This document shows positions 57,780-64,000 of a stretch of DNA of 64,000 nt, in pieces. The notes under the pieces were generated by a model. It worked only from the letters and a program-made list of their open reading frames with translations. It was not told the origin of the DNA and did not search any database. Every line of letters begins with the position of its first letter. The first letter of the stretch is position 1. The stretch spans positions 1 to 64,000 of the forward strand of contig CAJQUW010007443.1 in the NCBI GenBank assembly GCA_907163375.1, in the 5' to 3' direction. The DNA comes from Prostheceraeus crozeri. Taxonomy: Eukaryota > Platyhelminthes > Polycladida > Euryleptidae. The position numbers and the translations under genes were made by a program.

Positions 57780-59253
57780 TGAGTCATCATGCTGACTCAG
57801 CCCCCCCCTCTGGAAGGAAGGTGAGGGAGAAAGTCAAGGATGTGATGGAAGGATGGGTCCGAGAGGAGGAAACTGTTCCCTACCCCCCCTTTGGAAGGAA
57901 GGAAGGAGTTTTCCAGCAAGGGGTGGGAAGGGAGAAGGGTAGGAATGTGGGAAGGATAAAGTGAGAAAAGGTGGGTTTTGGTGGTTTTTTGGGATGAGAA
58001 AAGTCGGAAATCGTCATGATGGAGGGTTCGGATGTGAAATTGGAGTTCAGATTCGGAATCTACGTGAAATGTTGGGTTGGGAAGGAAGGCAGGGAGGAGT
58101 TTTCCTGAGAGGCAAGGGGTGGAACGGCAGAGTTGGAAAAAGGCGGGTGTTGGTGGTTTTGGGATGAGAAAAGTCGTTTTTCGGCATGAAGAAGACCTCG
58201 GATGGGAAAACAGAGGCCAGATTCGGAATCTACGTGAAATTTTGGGTTAGGAAGGATGTTTCCAGCGACATCGGAGAGAAAAAGTTTTGAGGACGTCCCC
58301 CCCCCCCCTGGAACGAGACTTCCAACTTTGGTTCTAGAGATCGTAGAAAGTCGTGTGATAGCTCATTTGAAAGCTAAGAGTGAGAAAAATGCAGTGGAAA
58401 GCTCAGTTTGGTACTATTTTCCTGGGTTTAGGGAGGAAAATGGCAGATAAACGTCAGAGTTGGAAAAGTCAGGTTTTGGGATGAGAAAGTCCATTTTTCG
58501 AGCAGAAGGATGGCTCGGAGGGGAAAACGGAGGGCAAATTCGGACTTTTTGGCCAATTTTGGGTCTAGGAACTTCTTTCCAACTCAATCGCAGAGAAAAA
58601 GTTCTGACCTCCCCCCCCCTCTGGAACGAGACTTCCAACTTTGGTTCTAGAGATCGTAGAAGAGCATTGAATTGAGGGCATTGAGAAGGCATTGAAATTT
58701 TGGACATTGACGAAAAAACGACAGAGTTAGAATTTTTACGAAAATCGCCCTAGTGGGTGAACGACGCCTCGGACGGGAAAACAGAGACCAGGTTTGGAAT
58801 CAGCGTGCCATTCTGCATCTAGAGGATGAGTTTCAAGTCAATCGGAGAGAAAAAGTTGAAAATTTTCTTCACACTGGGTCTCCACATGGGATTTTTTCCT
58901 GAAAATGTTAAACTGTAGCCACCTTTGGCGGTAAATAGCGGAGGATTGCAAATGAATGAAGAGCTCGGGTTTCTTTTAGGGGCAAGACTGCACTTTGTTC
59001 TCTAGGATCCTATCTTTTCAGATGCGTGGAAGGTTTCGTTTCCAAAAGGGAGCCTGTTGAAAGCGAGTGTTTACGCATTTTCCAAGATTTTGGAACTTTT
59101 GAAAAAACGACAGTTTTTTCATCTCAGCTCCTGGTCATCGTAGAGAGTCGAGGGATGTCTTAAATGAAAGGGGAGACCGAGAAAACATGGCTATCAAAAT
59201 TTGAAGTCAATCGGAGCAGTAGAACCGGAGATAAACGCACGGTGTGTCAGAAC
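57780..59253. repeat. Decayed terminal repeat of a third Polinton-like element (element C)
   Basis: Contains four poly-C tracts of the CCCCCCTCTGGAA type (about 57800, 57880, 58295, 58610). The phrases GGTTCTAGAGATCGTAGAAA and AGCTCATTTGAAAGCTAAGA are shared with copy B's left terminal region at about 30760-30830 in the same orientation. CAGATTCGGAATCTACGTGAAA recurs twice inside. Orientation implies that the element extends to the right. Confidence 0.65.
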
Positions 59254-59992
59254 GGATGAAAAAATTCAAAAAATATATATCTTGATATGATGATATCGGA
59301 CTCGACAGTAGCTTTAAATTGCTGCACCGATGTTTGTACTCGTATACAAAATGCAAGCGGAGATTGATGCAAATTTAATCAATGTGAAATGATATCGATT
59401 ATATCAGTGACGCTTAGATAAATCATAATGATATAGATTTTTTTAAAGTAAAATGCTTTATTGCAATAAACGAGGGCTACAAATTAAATGAACAAAGTCC
59501 TGGAATTAAAAGCTAAGATACATGTACACTAAAACATAGAAAAATACCTAAGATACTGTCCTATAAAGAAGAGTGAACTGAGGCTGAACTTAAACCACTT
59601 CACTCAGTATGCTGCAATGTGCCCCGTACAGCAGTGTGCCCCGTTAACTTGTTATAAAACTTGTGCGTTCTAACTACAAGCCAGTCTTTGAACGGGGTCA
59701 AAAATGTTGAATAGAACCGGAGTTACAGCAATTTGAAGTACGAAAGGGACTTATTGATGGCACTGTAGATTATTGTGATATATCTAGGCGTCCCTGATCA
59801 TACAATAACAGCACGCATGGAATGAGCCAATGTCTATGAATTAACTCATATTTTTCGTGTTGAATTTGAATCTGATATCATCAATGGCTGTCGACGTCGT
59901 GCACGCGCACAGAATAGATACATACACGCCTGTTATATCGTTGTCTGCAATGAGCGCTGATTCCGTTATTCTACTTCGATCTTCCGTACGTA

Positions 59993-61933
59993 ATGGCAAC
60001 TGCCCTAGCTCTTGATCACGAACGATGTCGTTACAAAGTTTTCGTCGTTTGTTACCGAAAAGGATCTAGAGAGCTTTCAGCAACAGACATTTCAACGATT
60101 AATGACTATGTGATTGAAGGATACGACATTAGTAATCCTGATTTTCCTGCATCACTATGCAACGGCTGCTATTTTATTCTTTCAAAAAAACGCAATGGAT
60201 ATGACGACTTTGAAATACCCTTCGTCGATAATTATGATCGACGTCGCCCACAAGACCTTCGATCAAAGCAAAATTGTTCATGCAGAATATGCGAAGTAGC
60301 AAAATTGAACATGCAAGCCGCAGTGAAGCTGAAGAAGAATCCTGGTCGACCTTCAGCTCCCAACAACAATATTCCAAAGAAGATCAAAATATGTTCTCAA
60401 TGCTTTACCCAGCTTTATAGTGGTTGTAGTCATAATTATAATTCGTGTGCCTCCAAAAGAAACGCAATGAATAACATCTCGAATCTTATTGATTCTTCAA
60501 TGACGTCGTCAGAGCATTTGCAAATAGTGAAAGCACGCTCCCTATCACATTCTCCAGAGGCTCAGCCAACGTCGTCGAAATTCGTACTGTCAAGTGGTGA
60601 CATGTCTGTTATTCGAAATGATTTGAATCTTTCCTCGCGTGCAACTTTATATTTGGCCGAAAATATACGAAAGACAACGAAGTCTAGATATGCTGTTGAA
60701 CCATATTTGAAAGACAAGTTGTATGAAAAAAAACACAAACTTGATGACTTTTTTGAGGTCAAAGAGTCTACGCTTTATACATCAACGTCGAATCACGAAA
60801 AAATCACAAGACCGTTTGTTTATTGCAATAATTTAAAGTCCCTGATTGATTATATCAGAGAGACAAGACAATTAGATGATATTTCTAGTCATGTTCGAAT
60901 TGGCATCGACGGTGGTGGAGGCTTTGTAAAAGTGAGCCTTTCTTTGTTTGATCCTTCGTCGATCTCGAAAAGTCGATTTGCTGATTCTGGAGTGAAGCGT
61001 GCATTCATAATTGGTATTGTCCCTGATGTTCCGGAATGTTATATGAACATCATCAACATTTGGACGACTGCTGGTTTTAACAAGATTGACATGCCATTTA
61101 CCATCGCAACCGATATGAAACTTTGCAATATTCTTACAGGATTAATGGCGCACGGAAGCCTTCATCCGTGCGCTTGGTGCAACAGTGACAGACATCACCT
61201 GAGTGAACGAGGAGAAAGCAGAACATTTGGGGACTTACGATTAAAGTTTTGGTCATTTTATAGTTCTGGTGGAGATAAAAAAGTTGCCAAAAAGCATGGT
61301 AATGTGATACACCCGTCCGTTATCAAGGATGATATCGATGGAACACTGGTTCTTGAGATCATCCCTCCACCGGAACTCCATCTGATGACTGGTGCGTTTC
61401 TGTTCGTATTTAATACTATGACTTCAGTTTGGCCTGAAAGTGACAAATGGCTGAAAATGTTGCATGTTCAAAAAGAGCAGCGACATGGTGGTACGTTTTC
61501 TGGAAATGCTACGAAGAAGCTACTGACTAATGTTGATATTTTACAATCAATCTGTCCATTGAATTCTTTACCTTATGTTGAAACACTTCGTTGTTTGAAT
61601 AAAGTTGTCAATGCGTGTTTTGGATAACATCTGTCACAAGATTACAAAAAACACATACAAAGCTTCATGAGAAGCTATCTTCATTTGGAAAATGCTCCTA
61701 TTACCCCAAAAATCCACGCAATATTTTTTCATGTTTCTGATTTTTGTGACATGAAGAGCAGTGGACTTGCAGCGTTCAGTGAGCAAACTATTGAAAGCAT
61801 TCATCATGATTTTTTATCTATCTGGAACAATTACCGAGTGAATTCGACTGATCATCCATTCTACCGAAGTCGCTTACTGGACTCGGTACGACGATATAAC
61901 AGCCAGTATCTTTCATTTTCATGTATTTCCTAA
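59993..61933 (+). pseudogene. DDE-type transposase-like protein with one in-frame stop
   Basis: 545 codons, stop TAA at 61625-61627, then 102 more codons in the same frame to 61933. N-terminal zinc-type cysteines: CSCRICEVAK and KICSQCFTQLYSGCSHN. The core has IGIDGGGGFVKVSLSLFD (first Asp on an RNase H-like strand), ATDMKLCNILTGLMAHGS (second acid), CAWCNSDRHH (zinc pair) and, after the stop, AAFSEQTIESIHHDF with a candidate catalytic Glu. This order resembles a RAG1/Transib-like or another unnamed transposase. I have seen related invertebrate proteins but cannot give the family with confidence. Confidence 0.65.
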
Positions 61934-62693
61934 TTGTAGGCTACTGCGTTAATGTTATTCTTATATTCGTTCTATGTTTGTAATGAGATTTTTAGTATAC
62001 AAAAACATAGTTTTTGTATTAGATGGAAAATTGTACAAGTAACTAAGATTACAAAGAAAACTCTAAGCACTATTGAAGCATTATTGAGTTATAGAGTAGG
62101 CGCGCCTCTACTTATAAATAAAAATTGAAAGACTAGCTAAGTAAACTTTCTTTGAGGAATAGATCGATAACCGTTTTTGAACCTAGGCATCAGTCAGAGG
62201 CATAATCCACACCGTTACGGATAGGCTACTGTTAATTGACCTTGTAAAGTGATGCTTGTCAATTTAGACTTTAAATCCAATAAATTGTTAAGGCAACAAG
62301 AAGGCTCGACATCGTCTATATAAATATACATTATACAAACTATATCATAACGATATTTCGATATGAACGTCATTTTTTATTCTTGAATATAAATTTTCAT
62401 AAATTATCCATATCATACTACTTACGAACCAATAATCCAAATATTAACAGCCAAAAAAAGCAAAGACAAATTTTGAATCAATTTCTGCAATTCCTGTGCA
62501 TAGTTGTGATAGTTAGAAGCCTCTGTGTAGAGTAGAAAGCGTGTGACTCAGTGAAATGTATCTAAATATCGCAATTTTGACGCCATTTTGAAAAATGGCC
62601 TATAAAAAAAAACTGGTCATTGAATTTCTTTCCTTTTTGCATTTTTGTAATGTGGAGACATCCTAAAACTAAAAAAAATTTATTCCGGCGATG
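61934..62693. other. 3' flank of the transposase-like gene
   Basis: AT-rich, no gene. ATAAATATACATTATACAAAC near 62319 and similar AT runs only. Confidence 0.45.
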
Positions 62694-62717
62694 ATATATT
62701 TTTTGAATTTTTTCGTC

Positions 62718-64000
62718 ACCGTGGACGGGTTTAAAGTTTTTGGATGATGGATATTACGTCATCAGCTGATCGCCTCAAACTATATAAGTGGAAACTCTGC
62801 TTGTGGAAATCAGTTCTCCTCCCGACTGGGTTGGGGTAGGTGAACTCCGGAGCTCCGATGATAGCATCGGAACTGTGTCAAATTTCATGGCTGATATCAG
62901 CTAAGGCGTCAGACTTAAAGATTAGCCAGGAGATGGCCTTCGTCTCCAGGCCATAAAAGACTCCAAAACTTTAAAGGCTTGTAATTTTGCTTCTACAAGT
63001 CCGTTTGACTTGATTCAAAAAAGGTTCGGTCGCTATTGATCAGACCTATAGTGACGGACTACCTTTAAAATTTCATAAGTAGTGCTAAAAAGTTGAAAAA
63101 ATTAAATTCACTGTTTTTGGAGGTTTTCTGGGGTTTTCGACCCTGCTGAAGTCAATGAAGGCATGGATAAGTGTGTACAAGCCACAACATGATACAAGCG
63201 GTTTTTCACTGAAAGCGAGCATGGCACGGAGAGTTTTGCTGTAATATTCCACTGACAGCGTGTTCCTTCGGGACGGCGGATGATGCCGTAGTGATAAGTG
63301 TGGCAAGGGAGTGTGTCATATTTCAGACCGAAACCGCTGGGGCAACTCATGTTGGGCATTTGACACAGTTCTCAACGTAGCACTTTGAACGCCAATCGGT
63401 TGAGTCTTAGCTATCTTGTCATGGGTGGCATCTAAACATCTCTACTGCAAAACGCTTGTGAATCACGGCTTGCTATCAAGCTGATCAAAGCAACGACTTG
63501 GGATGTTTCCTCTTGTAAATAACTCTACCGGTTTTCATGTCTGGCTATCAAGTCATTGACGGTGTAAGTCACGGAGATTTTCGGTGTCATACTTCCTGTT
63601 GGTGGGCTTTCTTTCGAGACAGCGGTGAAGTCCGTAGCGATGAGTACTGCACGGTGCGTTGGCAATGGTAATCCTTGTGAAACCTCTCTGCGTCATGTTT
63701 CCAAGTGGTTGCCTATCGTCTCAACGTTGTACTCTGACCGCCAGGGCGACATTTAGCTATCTGCCACAGGTTACCTCATAAAATCTTCATTGCACTTGTC
63801 TCCCGATAGTTGGCCAACCATGAGAGAATGAACCATAAGTTCTCTTGAGAACTGTCTCTATCACGGAGACGAAATGATGAATGGAATGAAATGGGAGGCC
63901 ACCCTTGCACCACATGCAACACATCACAGACTTCTCTCTTCGCTAGTGAACAAGCTCTTGTGAACGTAGTCAGAAAGTGTATCATGGTTTGCAAAAGCAA
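62718..64000 (+). other. Left-end control region of element C (relic)
   Basis: CTATATAAGTGG (62781-62792) followed by a short segment and GGTTGGG|GTAGGTGA repeats the TATA-exon-donor layout of copy A at 299-356, including a following GAGCTCC and a short hairpin (TCCGATGATAGCATCGGA). Further on, 63570-63960 matches copy A 3366-3720 in order and orientation. The intervening coiled-coil gene and tiny ORFs are absent or unrecognisable. The window ends inside this element. Confidence 0.55.

Larger units (their letters stand above)
59254..62717 (+). mobile_element. Possible DDE transposon inserted in element C
   Basis: GATGAAAAAATTCAAAAAATATAT at 59255-59278 and its near-inverse TATATTTTTTGAATTTTTTCGTC at about 62694-62716 bracket the transposase-like gene, so they may be its terminal repeats. 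The outer flanks are Polinton-like on both sides. No target duplication was verified. Confidence 0.4.

Noticed and set aside
1-64000. CRISPR arrays, bacterial operons or ribosomal RNA
   Set aside because: No short regularly spaced repeats with unique spacers, no Shine-Dalgarno pattern and no rRNA-like sequence; the window is eukaryotic.

Overview
The window is animal nuclear DNA, probably from an aquatic invertebrate; the species cannot be told from sequence alone. Reasons: spliceosomal GT-AG introns and TATA promoters, an intact Ty1/copia retrotransposon whose primer-binding site matches the Drosophila copia type, a 5'-truncated non-LTR retrotransposon, a histone H2B pseudogene, and two copies of a giant virus-like Maverick/Polinton (adintovirus-like) transposon. 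Almost everything recognisable is mobile DNA.

Layout. 1-26981: Polinton copy A, whose left end lies beyond the window; it is interrupted by a young copia element at 15130-20084 (359-bp LTRs with two differences, 5-bp target duplication ACACC). 26982-29482: spacer with non-LTR reverse transcriptase debris and a tRNA-like sequence. 29483-53765: Polinton copy B, about 24.3 kb, in the opposite orientation and bounded by inverted terminal repeats ending AGTAGTAAG, with 290-bp tandem subunits inside them. 53766-57770: mostly unassigned sequence with a fold-back element and the H2B pseudogene. 57780-64000: a decayed terminal repeat related to those of A and B, a DDE-type transposase-like gene with one in-frame stop, then sequence resembling the left-end control region of copy A. 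I read this last stretch as the remains of a third, diverged relative (element C).

Polinton gene order, read in copy B: spliced gene g1; RING-like ORF; DEDDh exonuclease-like gene; a paralogue of the polymerase N-terminal module; membrane-anchored RING-like protein; basic core-like protein; packaging ATPase; basic structural-like protein; Cys-rich ORF; retroviral-type integrase with chromodomain; small pVI/pX-like protein; double-jelly-roll capsid protein; adenain-like protease. All of these are tightly packed on the + strand. Then come, on the minus strand, a TBP-like protein and two paralogous small proteins; two paralogous penton-like proteins (+); zinc-finger protein-primed DNA polymerase B (-); an acidic small gene (+); two tiny promoter-module ORFs and a coiled-coil gene (-). 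Integration (integrase), replication (polymerase), packaging (ATPase) and virion formation (capsid, penton-like, protease, core proteins) are all represented, so the ancestor was probably a virus-like transposon able to form particles.

The copies carry different lesions: each has a broken polymerase and penton-like gene, and their other breaks fall mostly in different genes. Neither looks autonomous now, but the parent was complete recently. The most interesting points are a recognisable two-repeat TATA-binding-protein-like gene inside a Polinton, an AUG-only leader exon that appears able to splice to two different genes (g1 and the exonuclease) and recurs at the polymerase gene, and a triplicated promoter-like module driving tiny ORFs.
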